This document shows, one piece after another, positions 49,270 through 57,981 of a stretch of DNA of 64,000 nucleotides (within the stretch, counting starts at the first letter, position 1; every line of letters begins with the position of its first letter). Both the position numbers and the translations under genes were made by a program. This DNA is from Myxococcota bacterium (lineage in GTDB: Bacteria; Myxococcota_A; UBA9160; UBA4427), in assembly GCA_028278345.1 (NCBI GenBank), contig JANQEL010000048.1, positions 21,098 to 85,097 on the forward strand. The letters run 5' to 3'. Below the pieces are notes generated by a model. The model ran no database searches, was not told the origin of the DNA, and worked only from the letters and a program-made list of their open reading frames with translations.

Positions 49270-51921
49270 ATGAGCACCCAGGATCGCATCGAGGCGTACC
49301 TGGCCGAGAAGACCACGGCCTGGGTGTCCCTGGTGATGCGGCACGCGAAGCTCTTCGCGGCCTTCATCGCGGTGCTCACCGTCGCGCTCTTCGCCTACGC
49401 GGTGCAGAACCTCCTCATCAATTCCGACGCCCTCGGTCTGATTTCGAAAGACCTGCCCGCGCGCCAGAATCACGATCGCTTCGCGGCGCTCTTTCCGAAC
49501 CTCGACAACGCCCTCTTCATCGTGATCGATGCCGAGACCCCCGAACTCGCTCGCTCCGCGGCAGTCAAGATCGGACACCAGATGAGGCGCCGCCCCGAAG
49601 CCTTCGTCGATGTCTACATGCCGGGGGGCGGCAGCTTCTTCGAGAAGAACGGCCTGCTCTATCAAAGCCCCGATCAACTCGACGAGTTCGCGGACCAGAT
49701 GGCCGAGGTGCAGCCGTTGATCGCCTCCCTGGAAGCCGATCCGAGCCTGGCCAGTGTCACTGAATTGATCACCCAGGGGCTGGAGGCCGCGCAGGATGAA
49801 GGCATCGGGGTCGATACCTGGCCTTCGGTCCTCGAGCGTTTCGGCAGCGCGACCCTCGCCGTGTTCACCGAGTTTCCCGTCGCGATCTCGTGGGAAGAGA
49901 TGCTGCTCGACGGCTCGGCGATTCAATCCGTCACGCGCAGGGTGCTGGTCGTCCATCCGGTGCTCGACTTCAGGAACGTGTTCTCGGCCAGAAAGCCCAT
50001 GGCGGAGATCCACGACATCGCCGAGGAGCTGGGTTTCACCGAAGAGACGGGCGTCACGCTCCGCATCACCGGCAACCCGGCACTCAACTACGAAGAGATG
50101 ATCGGCATCGTCTGGGAAATCGGCATGGGCGGCGTCGTCTGCTTCTTCGTCGTCTGCATCGTCCTCTACTACGCGTTCCACTCCTTCAAGCTGATGTTGG
50201 TGTGCGTGATCGCCCTGCTCACCGGCCTGATCTGGACGGGGGCGTTCGCGGCGGCGGCGATCGGACACCTCAACATCGTCTCGATGGCCTTCGCCGTGCT
50301 CTTCATCGGCCTGGGCGTCGACTTCGGCATCCACCTGGGCATGCGATACGGCGACCTGCTGCAGCAGGGCATGACCCACGAAGAGGCGATGCGGGGTTCG
50401 GCGAATAGCGTCGGGAGCTCGCTCCTGATCTGTGCCGTCACCACGGCGATCGGCTTCTTCGTCTTCGTCCCGACGAAGTACCTCGGCGTGGCCGAACTCG
50501 GGCTGATCGCCGGGGCGGGGATGTTCATCATCCTCTTCCAGACGCTGACGCTCTTTCCGGCGCTTCTGACCAACGGCCTGCACGTGAACCGCGATTCGAT
50601 CCAGAACGTCTGGTATGTCTTCAAGCACCACTGGTGGCGGCCGCTGGAACGCGTTCCGGGCAAGGTGACCGGGGCCGGGTTCGCGCTGGGTGCCGTTTCG
50701 CTGCTTGCGTTTCCCTATCTGCGCTTCGACCCGAACGTGATCAACATGCGCAACCCCGCGACGACCTCGGTGCAGGCCTTCGACGATCTCCTCGCCGAGG
50801 CGGGTACGGCGTCGCCCTGGTTCATCAACTCGGTCGCCAAGGATCTCGAAGCCGCCGAGGCGCGCTCGCAGGCCTTCGAAGCGCTTCCCGAGGTGAACCA
50901 GACCCTCACCCTCGCCGACTACATCCCGAAGGATCAGGAAGAGAAGCTCGAGATCCTGGCCGACATCCGCTTCCTGCTCGAGACCCCGGGCAGCGAGGAC
51001 GCCGCCGACAAGGAAGTGCCGATCGAAAAGCAGGTCGAGGCCGTGCGCAAGCTGCACGAGTTCTTGATGACCGCCCACGACCAGCCCGATTCGCCGTTGA
51101 CCGTCGCCATGCGTGAACTCGACGCCGAGCTCGAACTCTTCCTCGCGCGCGTCGAACAAGACGAAACGCCCCACGACGCCCTCGAGAGCCTCGAAGAGAT
51201 CCTGCTCAGCAACCTGCCCGATCAGATCGATCGGTTATATGCCTCGCTTGCGACCGAGGGCGTGAGCCAGCGCGATCTTCCCAAGGGCCTGGTGAGTCGC
51301 ATGTTGACCGCCGACGGCCAGGCACGCATCCAGGTCTTCCCGACGGAGACGATGCAGACCGAAGAGTCGTTCGAACGCTTCGTGAAGGCCGCGCAGTCGG
51401 TGGATCCCCACGTGGCGGGGGTCGCGGTGAACCTCGTCGGCTTCGCCGAAGCGATTCGCGACTCGTTCCGCCAGGCGCTGCTCTCGTCGATCGTCGTGAT
51501 CTGGACGCTGCTGTGGATCCTGTGGCGACGCCCGGCCCCGGTGATGCTCGCGACTGCGCCGCTGCTGCTCAGCTCGCTGATGATCTGCGCCATGATGGCG
51601 ATCCTCGACCTTCCCTTTCAGTTCGCCAACGTGGTCGTGATCCCGCTGCTCCTCGGGATCGGTGTCGACAGCGGCATCCACCTCGTGCACCGCGCGGAGA
51701 ACCTGAAGAGCGCGGCCGACGAGCTGATGGGGACCACGACGGCGCGTGCGGTCTTCTTCAGCGCGCTGACCACGACGATCAGCTTCGGCACCCTCTCCTT
51801 TTCGGGACACCGCGGGCTTTCGAGCCTGGGCATCCTGCTGGCCGGCGGCATGGTGCTCACGGTGTTCACGAACCTCGTGATCCTTCCGGCCATGCTCAAG
51901 CTCCGAAGTCTGCGACACTGA
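49270..51921 (+). CDS. hpnN: RND-superfamily transporter, HpnN-like (hopanoid-associated)
   Basis: VSLVMRHAKLFAAFIAVLTVALFAYAVQNLLINSDALGLISKDLPARQNHDRFAALFP; FIGLGVDFGIHLGMRYGD; LLLGIGVDSGIHLVHR. An upstream in-frame GTG at 49234 is an alternative start. Confidence 0.85.
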   Translation: MSTQDRIEAYLAEKTTAWVSLVMRHAKLFAAFIAVLTVALFAYAVQNLLINSDALGLISKDLPARQNHDRFAALFPNLDNALFIVIDAETPELARSAAVKIGHQMRRRPEAFVDVYMPGGGSFFEKNGLLYQSPDQLDEFADQMAEVQPLIASLEADPSLASVTELITQGLEAAQDEGIGVDTWPSVLERFGSATLAVFTEFPVAISWEEMLLDGSAIQSVTRRVLVVHPVLDFRNVFSARKPMAEIHDIAEELGFTEETGVTLRITGNPALNYEEMIGIVWEIGMGGVVCFFVVCIVLYYAFHSFKLMLVCVIALLTGLIWTGAFAAAAIGHLNIVSMAFAVLFIGLGVDFGIHLGMRYGDLLQQGMTHEEAMRGSANSVGSSLLICAVTTAIGFFVFVPTKYLGVAELGLIAGAGMFIILFQTLTLFPALLTNGLHVNRDSIQNVWYVFKHHWWRPLERVPGKVTGAGFALGAVSLLAFPYLRFDPNVINMRNPATTSVQAFDDLLAEAGTASPWFINSVAKDLEAAEARSQAFEALPEVNQTLTLADYIPKDQEEKLEILADIRFLLETPGSEDAADKEVPIEKQVEAVRKLHEFLMTAHDQPDSPLTVAMRELDAELELFLARVEQDETPHDALESLEEILLSNLPDQIDRLYASLATEGVSQRDLPKGLVSRMLTADGQARIQVFPTETMQTEESFERFVKAAQSVDPHVAGVAVNLVGFAEAIRDSFRQALLSSIVVIWTLLWILWRRPAPVMLATAPLLLSSLMICAMMAILDLPFQFANVVVIPLLLGIGVDSGIHLVHRAENLKSAADELMGTTTARAVFFSALTTTISFGTLSFSGHRGLSSLGILLAGGMVLTVFTNLVILPAMLKLRSLRH

Positions 51922-51943
51922 TCACGAGCTTCGGAGGTAGCGC

Positions 51944-52906
51944 GTGAAGGCACTCGTGTGGGATGGACACGAGGCGAAGGTGTGCGAGCACCCTGAGCCG
52001 GTGGCAACGGCCTCCGATGAGGCGATCGTCGAGGTCTCTCTGGCGGGGGTGTGCGCGACCGATCTCGAGATCACGCGCGGCTACATGGACTACCGCGGCG
52101 TGCTCGGGCACGAGTTCGTGGGGCGGGTAGAGTGGGGACCGGAAGAGTGGGTCGGCTCGCGGGTGGTGGGGGAGATCAACGCCGCATGTGGTGCGTGCGA
52201 GGTCTGCGCCGAGGGAAACCCGCGGCACTGCCCGAACCGCAGCGTGCTCGGCATCCAGGATCGCGACGGAGTGTTTGCGGAACGCGTGGTGCTTCCGATC
52301 GCGAATCTGCATCGGGTACCGGACGAGGTCCTGGACGAAGCCGCGGTGTTCGCCGAACCTCTAGCCGCCGCCTTCGAGATCCTCGAACAGGTCGATGTCG
52401 GCGCGTGCGATCACTGCCTCGTCTTCGGTGATGGTCGACTGGGACTATTGATCGCTCAGGTCCTCGCCACGACGGGCGCCAGCGTGCATGCCGTCGGGCG
52501 GCATCGCGAGAAGCTGGCGCTCCTCGAAGCGCGAGGCGTGCGGACCGTGACAGCCGATGATTTCGAAGCGGCGCCCTTCCAGGCGGACATCGTCGTCGAA
52601 GCCACGGGGAGCGCAGACGGGTTCGCGCGAGCCATCGCGGCAACCCGCCCGCGCGGAACCCTCGTGCTGAAGAGCACCGTCGCCGATGCCCCCTCCGTGG
52701 ATCTCGCACCGCTGGTCATCCACGAGATCACGGTCGTGGGTTCGCGCTGCGGGCCCTTCGGGCCCGCCCTCGAAGCCCTCGCGAACTCGAGCGTCGATGT
52801 CGCACCGCTGATCGCCGAGCGCTTCCCTCTATCGCGCGGCGTCGAAGCCCTGGATCGCGCGCGTCAGAAGGGTGTGCTCAAGGTGTTGATCGACCCGAAG
52901 GCCTAA
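51944..52906 (+). CDS. Zinc-type alcohol dehydrogenase (MDR family)
   Basis: GHEFVGRVEWGPEEWVGSRVVGEINAACGACEVCAEGNPRHCPNRSVLGIQDRDGVFAERV. Confidence 0.94.
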   Translation: MKALVWDGHEAKVCEHPEPVATASDEAIVEVSLAGVCATDLEITRGYMDYRGVLGHEFVGRVEWGPEEWVGSRVVGEINAACGACEVCAEGNPRHCPNRSVLGIQDRDGVFAERVVLPIANLHRVPDEVLDEAAVFAEPLAAAFEILEQVDVGACDHCLVFGDGRLGLLIAQVLATTGASVHAVGRHREKLALLEARGVRTVTADDFEAAPFQADIVVEATGSADGFARAIAATRPRGTLVLKSTVADAPSVDLAPLVIHEITVVGSRCGPFGPALEALANSSVDVAPLIAERFPLSRGVEALDRARQKGVLKVLIDPKA

Positions 52907-53322
52907 CCTTCGCTCGAGAGATGCTCGTGCATCGCGGCGAGCAATGCCTCGGCATCCTGCGCCTGCAGGCTCCCCGGCTTCCAACCCACCCCGAGCCCCG
53001 CATCGTTGAACTTCGGAATGATGTGGAAGTGCACGTGGAAGACCGCCTGGTGGGCGGGCGCCCCGTTGTTCTGGAGGATGTTGTAGTCCTCGGCGCCGGT
53101 GGCCTTCAGGACGGCGCGACAGATGCGAGGCAGCGCACGGCCGATCGCCGCGCAGCTCTCGTCGCTGAGTTCGTGCACCCGCGCCTTCGCTTCGCGCGGA
53201 ATCACGAGCGTATGCCCTCGCGAGAGCGGGTTGATATCGAGGAAGCTGTAGACGAGATCGTCTTCGTAGACCTTGTGGGACGGAATCTCGCCGGAGAGGA
53301 TCTTGTCGAAAATCGTGGCCAT
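52903..53322 (-). CDS. HIT-family (histidine triad) protein
   Basis: FDKILSGEIPSHKVYEDDLVYSFLDINPLSRGHTLVIPRE; HVHFHIIPKF triad. Confidence 0.96.
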   Translation of the reverse strand: MATIFDKILSGEIPSHKVYEDDLVYSFLDINPLSRGHTLVIPREAKARVHELSDESCAAIGRALPRICRAVLKATGAEDYNILQNNGAPAHQAVFHVHFHIIPKFNDAGLGVGWKPGSLQAQDAEALLAAMHEHLSSEG

Positions 53323-53442
53323 CCTGAATCACCTTCGCGCGGGTTCGTGTTCGAAGCGGGAGATAAGGAAGTGATGCCGTCTGCGCAACACCTGGGGATC
53401 ACAGGCGCTCCAGTGACGACGAATGCGAGGTATTCTGTGGGT

Positions 53443-53688
53443 ATGCATTCCCGCGACACGTCTCAGGATGCCCGCAAGGCGCAGCTCGATGCGTTGAGGT
53501 CGCTCGGCGGCGCCGGGCGAATCGCGCAAGTCGTCGACATGTCCGAACGAGCGCGAGAGATCGCGATCCAGGGCTGGCTCGATCGCCACCCCAATGCGAC
53601 CCGGGCGGAAGCCGTCGCGGACGTGCGTCGCAGGATCCTGGGCGACGAGTTGTTCAACGCCGCCTACCCCGACGGCCGTGTCGAGTAA
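53443..53688 (+). CDS. Small helical protein upstream of a nucleotidyltransferase
   Basis: 81 aa, MHSRDTSQDARKAQLDALRSLGGAGRIAQVVDMSERAREIAIQGWLDRHPNATRAEAVADVRRRILGDELFNAAYPDGRVE. Overlaps the next gene. Confidence 0.7.
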   Translation: MHSRDTSQDARKAQLDALRSLGGAGRIAQVVDMSERAREIAIQGWLDRHPNATRAEAVADVRRRILGDELFNAAYPDGRVE

Positions 53689-54226
53689 CCCCCTCGCCCA
53701 GATCATCGGTGAACTCGATCGCTGCGGTATCCCGCATATGCTCGCGGGCTCGTTCGCGAGCTCGTACCACGGAGACCCGCGCACAACCAACGACATCGAT
53801 CTCGTAATTGCGCCCACCGGGCGCTCGCTCGAAGAGCTGGTCCGTTCGCTCGACCCGGCGGTCTACTACGTCAGTCGGGAAGCTGCGATCGATGCTCTCC
53901 GCCGCGAAGGCCAGTTCAACGTCATTCTACTCGAGTCGGGATGGAAGGCGGACCTGATCATCCGCAAGAGCAGGCCTTTCAGCCAATCGGAATTCGATCG
54001 GCGTACGCGCGCTTCGATCGACGACACCGACGTCTACATCGCGACGGCCGAGGACACGGTGATCGCCAAGCTCGAGTGGGCCCGTGCGGGGGAGTCCGAG
54101 CGACAACTCCGTGACGTCTCGGGAATCCTCGAGCTTCGAGGTACCGATCTCGATCTCGACTACATCGAATCGTGGGTGAGCGAACTTGGACTCGCTGCCC
54201 AGTGGAAGCGTGTCCGAGGCGAATGA
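53678..54226 (+). CDS. Nucleotidyltransferase-fold protein (AbiEii-like)
   Basis: MLAGSFASSYHGDPRTTNDIDLVI (GSx-DxD type), DVYIATAEDTVIAKLEWA. GTG start overlaps the upstream gene. Confidence 0.8.
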   Translation: MSSNPLAQIIGELDRCGIPHMLAGSFASSYHGDPRTTNDIDLVIAPTGRSLEELVRSLDPAVYYVSREAAIDALRREGQFNVILLESGWKADLIIRKSRPFSQSEFDRRTRASIDDTDVYIATAEDTVIAKLEWARAGESERQLRDVSGILELRGTDLDLDYIESWVSELGLAAQWKRVRGE

Positions 54227-54248
54227 AACATCCATGCGGCGGTGTGCT

Positions 54249-55859
54249 TCATGAGATTGGACGCGGGATCTCGACCTCGCGGAAGGGTTCGAGGCGCTCG
54301 ATAGCCTCCTCGCCCTGCTCGGGGGTCCAGCGGAAGAACGAGAAGCGGACGGCGTCGCGGGTGAAGTCGGCGAGGGTGAAGCCGTTCTCTTCGATCGGTT
54401 CGACCTCGACTTCGGTTTCGAGCACGCCGGAAGGAAGGGGAGGAGTGCCGCGGAATTGCGAGGGCCAACCCAGGGCCCCCGTGCCGATTGCCCCGGTGAG
54501 CACGCTCGTCACCGGGTTTCGTTCGAGAGATTTCCCGCGGTTTGCCACGATGCGACCGATCGCGGTCGCGTGGAGATCGCCGCTCAGTACGAGCGGCGTG
54601 CGGTCGGTCCGTGCGGTGAGGGAAAGGAGCAGGCGGTCGTGTTGCTTCGCCCAACCGTCGGGCCACCACGGCTTCTCCACCTCGGCACGCAACACGCCGC
54701 TTTCGTCGCGGAAGTCGGGATACCACTCGCCCCACTTCCCCGCGGTCCATAGCACCGGCGTAGACGGCATGTGCGCCAGGTGCAGTGCGGGAGATCGCGC
54801 CGTTCGCTCGTTCAACCAATGCTCGATGGCCGGTGAAACGAAGCTCGACACGGATTTGGGCGCGTTCGATTCGAGGCTGTTCACCAACTCGCGACGACAG
54901 TCGTAGAGCAGCGCCTCGAAGAGATCGCCGTAGCGAAACGCGCCGAAGCTCTCGCTCGTGCCATCGGCGCGCACGTACTCGGCGGGCAGGCCCTCTCCGC
55001 CGAGCAGCTCCGGGTAGTAGAGGGCCTGGGTGGTCCGCGCGAGGTCGAGCATGAAGCGGTCGGCGGGAAAGGTTCGCAGCTCGTCGCTGGCCTCGTCGTT
55101 CTCGCCGTAGTCGTGATCGTCCTGCAGGAAGAACATCGGCGTCGAGCGAAAGTGCACGCCGTAGAGATCGGCGATCTGCGGCCCGAATGCGCGCTTCAGC
55201 ACACCTCGGTTGTGCGGATCGCTGAGTGGTCGCTCGCGCTCGAACCAACCCGCGGCGAACCACGCCGGCCACGACTCTCCCATCGCCCAGCCGAAGCGAC
55301 TCTTCATGTCCCAGTAGACGTGATCACCGTTCGCCACTGCGGCATCGGGCGAGAACGACAGAGCCCGCGCGAACAGGCGTTGTCGATGGGCGATCGGGAG
55401 ATAGGCGTTGAAGAACCCGTAGTTGTAGAGATCGTCCGGACCGCCCGCGCAGGTAAAGAGAAGCAGACGCAGCCTCTCGGGGCGGGCCGTTGGCGCGGGA
55501 AGGGTAGAGAGCGGCCAATCCCCGCAGAGCCTTCCACCCACCGCGTCCCGAAGCTCGAGCTTGTAGCGGGTATCCGGCTCGAGCCCGCTGACGTCGAAGG
55601 TGAAGAACTGCCGCGATGGATCGGTCGACGTTCCTTCGATTCGAAGATCGCCAACCATCAACCTGGGCGCGCCGTCGAGGGCGCGGCGGAACGAAACCTT
55701 GATGCGAATACGTTCGTGGTTGGCCGTCGGAATCAGATGAACGACATCACCCACCTCGAAGCCGTCGTCGGGTGGTGGATTCGCGGCGGGGCCGCACGCC
55801 GCCGCGAGCGGCGAGAGGGCCGCGGCCGCTGCGCCCTTGACGAAGCTGCGGCGCTTCAC
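54249..55859 (-). CDS. PhoD-like alkaline phosphatase / metallophosphatase, Tat signal
   Basis: KRRSFVKGAAAAALSPLAAACG twin-Arg leader; FTCAGG, ANGDHVYWDMK, FLQDDHDYGENDEASDE, LVLSGDLHATAIGRI. Confidence 0.9.
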   Translation of the reverse strand: MKRRSFVKGAAAAALSPLAAACGPAANPPPDDGFEVGDVVHLIPTANHERIRIKVSFRRALDGAPRLMVGDLRIEGTSTDPSRQFFTFDVSGLEPDTRYKLELRDAVGGRLCGDWPLSTLPAPTARPERLRLLLFTCAGGPDDLYNYGFFNAYLPIAHRQRLFARALSFSPDAAVANGDHVYWDMKSRFGWAMGESWPAWFAAGWFERERPLSDPHNRGVLKRAFGPQIADLYGVHFRSTPMFFLQDDHDYGENDEASDELRTFPADRFMLDLARTTQALYYPELLGGEGLPAEYVRADGTSESFGAFRYGDLFEALLYDCRRELVNSLESNAPKSVSSFVSPAIEHWLNERTARSPALHLAHMPSTPVLWTAGKWGEWYPDFRDESGVLRAEVEKPWWPDGWAKQHDRLLLSLTARTDRTPLVLSGDLHATAIGRIVANRGKSLERNPVTSVLTGAIGTGALGWPSQFRGTPPLPSGVLETEVEVEPIEENGFTLADFTRDAVRFSFFRWTPEQGEEAIERLEPFREVEIPRPIS

Positions 55860-55976
55860 GAGGGAGACCCTGCGCCTTCTGCCTGCATGGCTTTCGAGTT
55901 CAACCGCTTTGACCCCACGTGTCAATTGCTCGACAATCTCGCGCCCCACACCGCAAGGATGCACACGAGGACCCTC

Positions 55977-56969
55977 ATGCCCGATCACTACTACGAAGCC
56001 GACGCCAACCCCGCCCTGCTCGAAGGCGCTTCGATCGCGGTCGTGGGTTACGGAAACCAGGGACGCTCGTGGGCGCTCAACCTGCGCGACTCGGGGCTCG
56101 CTCCACGCGTATGCGTTCGTGCCGACGCTTCGCGGGAAGAGGCGCACGAGGATGGCTTCGAAACCCTCGATCTCGCCGCCGCGAGCGAGGCCGACATCGT
56201 CTGCGTCCTCGTGCCCGACGACGCGATCCCGAAGCTCCCCCTCGCTCGCAAGCCGACGGGTCTCACCATCGTGGCGAGCGGCTACGCCCCGGCCTTCGAT
56301 CGCTTCGCCCCGCCAGGCGATCTCGGCATGATCGCACCGCGCATGCTCGGCCCCGAGGTGCGACGCTGCTACGAAGAGGGCGTCGGCTTCATCAGCGCCA
56401 TCGGCGTGCAGATCGACGCGACCGAGCAGGCCCTCGAACGCACGCTGGCCGTGGCCCAGGCCATCGGCGCACTGCGCCAGGGCGCCCTCGCCCTCACACC
56501 GAAACAGGAAGCCGTGCTCGACCTCGCCGTCGAGCAGGTGCTCTCGCCGGCGCTCACCCTGGTGAACAGCGCCTTCGTCCAGACCATGCTCCAGCACGGC
56601 ATCCCGATGGACGCGATCATGACCGAACTCGTGCTCTCGGGAGAAGTGGAGCGCAACTACCGCCTGCTGCGCGAAGAGGGCTTCGCCTCGCAGATGGAAT
56701 ACCACTCGCCGACTTCACAGTACGGACAGCTCTCACGCCGAGGTCGCTACGACGCCCTCGACTTCGGACCGATCATGAAGGCCATAACCGAAGAGATCGA
56801 GTCCGGGGCATTCGCCAACGAGTGGGATCGCGAAGCCGAAGGCGGCTACGCGAAACTCGAAGAGTTGAAGGCGCTGCACTGCGGCCCGGGCATTCGCGAC
56901 TTCGAGGCCCAGATGCGCGCGCGACTCGGCCCCGCGGTGCTACGAGCGAGCGACAAGTCGAGCGCGTAG
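55977..56969 (+). CDS. Divergent ketol-acid reductoisomerase-like protein
   Basis: Rossmann VGYGNQGRSWALNLRDSG; KARI-like DLAVEQ and TELVLSGEVERNYRLLREEG; MIAPRMLGPEVRRCYEEG. Alternative ATG at 55959. Confidence 0.8.
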   Translation: MPDHYYEADANPALLEGASIAVVGYGNQGRSWALNLRDSGLAPRVCVRADASREEAHEDGFETLDLAAASEADIVCVLVPDDAIPKLPLARKPTGLTIVASGYAPAFDRFAPPGDLGMIAPRMLGPEVRRCYEEGVGFISAIGVQIDATEQALERTLAVAQAIGALRQGALALTPKQEAVLDLAVEQVLSPALTLVNSAFVQTMLQHGIPMDAIMTELVLSGEVERNYRLLREEGFASQMEYHSPTSQYGQLSRRGRYDALDFGPIMKAITEEIESGAFANEWDREAEGGYAKLEELKALHCGPGIRDFEAQMRARLGPAVLRASDKSSA

Positions 56970-57977
56970 GGCTTCGCGACGCGAAGGCGTCATGCCGAGG
57001 GCTTCGTCGAAGTAGCGATCGAAGCCGCCGAACTCGTCGCGTATGCCGTCGAAGGCGCTCTGCAGGAACTCCCGGCGCACGCTCATCATGGGGCGAACCT
57101 CGTCGAGGTCGATATCGAACCCCTGCCTCACCCGCGTCGACACCAGCATGCGCTCGACCCAATCGTGGGTATAGGTGGCGGTGAGGAGATAGTCCTTCAT
57201 CGCCACCTCCTCCGAGACGCCAAGGGCGATCAGGATGAGGGCCGCTGCGAGCCCGGTGCGATCTTTGCCCGCCGTGCAGTGGAAGAGCAGCGGCACGTGA
57301 TCGTCGTGCTCGAGGTGTTCGAACAAGGCGCCGAATTGTTCGCGGGCGCGGAGTGCCATCGTCCGATTGCCATCGATCAGCAGCGTGCGGAAGTCGAGAC
57401 CTTCGGGGTTGCCGCTCATGATTGCGTTGCGGATCTCTCCCGGCATGACGGCAGTGCCGTGGATCGCGGGGTTGATCTGCTTCGGGGGCGCGCTGCTCGG
57501 GAGGCGGTTCGGATACTCGCTCGTTTCCTCTTCGCTGCGGAAGTCGACGACAAGTCGGATGCCGAGACCGCCCATGTAGCTGAGATCATCAGCAGAGAGC
57601 TCGGCGAGGTGATCCGAGCGAAACAGGTGTCCCCAGCGCACGCGGCCCCCATCCCGCGTGGGATAACCGCCGAGATCGCGAAAGTTGTTCGCCCCTTCGA
57701 AGGGCAGCAACCGCTCCCCCACCACGCATCCGGGCGCGCCATCGGCGGGGACCAGCTCGTAGAAGTGGCGGGAAGGATCGCGAGAGGCCTCCACGTGGGC
57801 GACGCCACCCTCGAGGCGCGCGACGGGTTCGTCGCGCTCGATGTGATGGGGATCGCTACCGCGATAGACGTGCGCATCGGGGTGCGCGGCCCATTCGATT
57901 CGCACGTGGCCGCGCGCGTCGCGCTCGACGGTCGGTTCTCGCCCTTCTTCGACTTCCGCTTCGACTTCGGATCCCAA
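56940..57977 (-). CDS. Tyrosine-specific protein phosphatase (Y_phosphatase3-like)
   Basis: EGANNFRDLGGYPTRDGGRVRWGHLFRSDHLAEL, HCTAGKDRTG P-loop. Start codon uncertain. Confidence 0.88.
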   Translation of the reverse strand: MGSEVEAEVEEGREPTVERDARGHVRIEWAAHPDAHVYRGSDPHHIERDEPVARLEGGVAHVEASRDPSRHFYELVPADGAPGCVVGERLLPFEGANNFRDLGGYPTRDGGRVRWGHLFRSDHLAELSADDLSYMGGLGIRLVVDFRSEEETSEYPNRLPSSAPPKQINPAIHGTAVMPGEIRNAIMSGNPEGLDFRTLLIDGNRTMALRAREQFGALFEHLEHDDHVPLLFHCTAGKDRTGLAAALILIALGVSEEVAMKDYLLTATYTHDWVERMLVSTRVRQGFDIDLDEVRPMMSVRREFLQSAFDGIRDEFGGFDRYFDEALGMTPSRREALRARLVARS

Positions 57978-57981
57978 CGGT

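Noticed and set aside
49174-51174. 666-aa minus-strand ORF
   Set aside because: Shadow of the HpnN-like gene; the plus-strand reading has clear RND topology.
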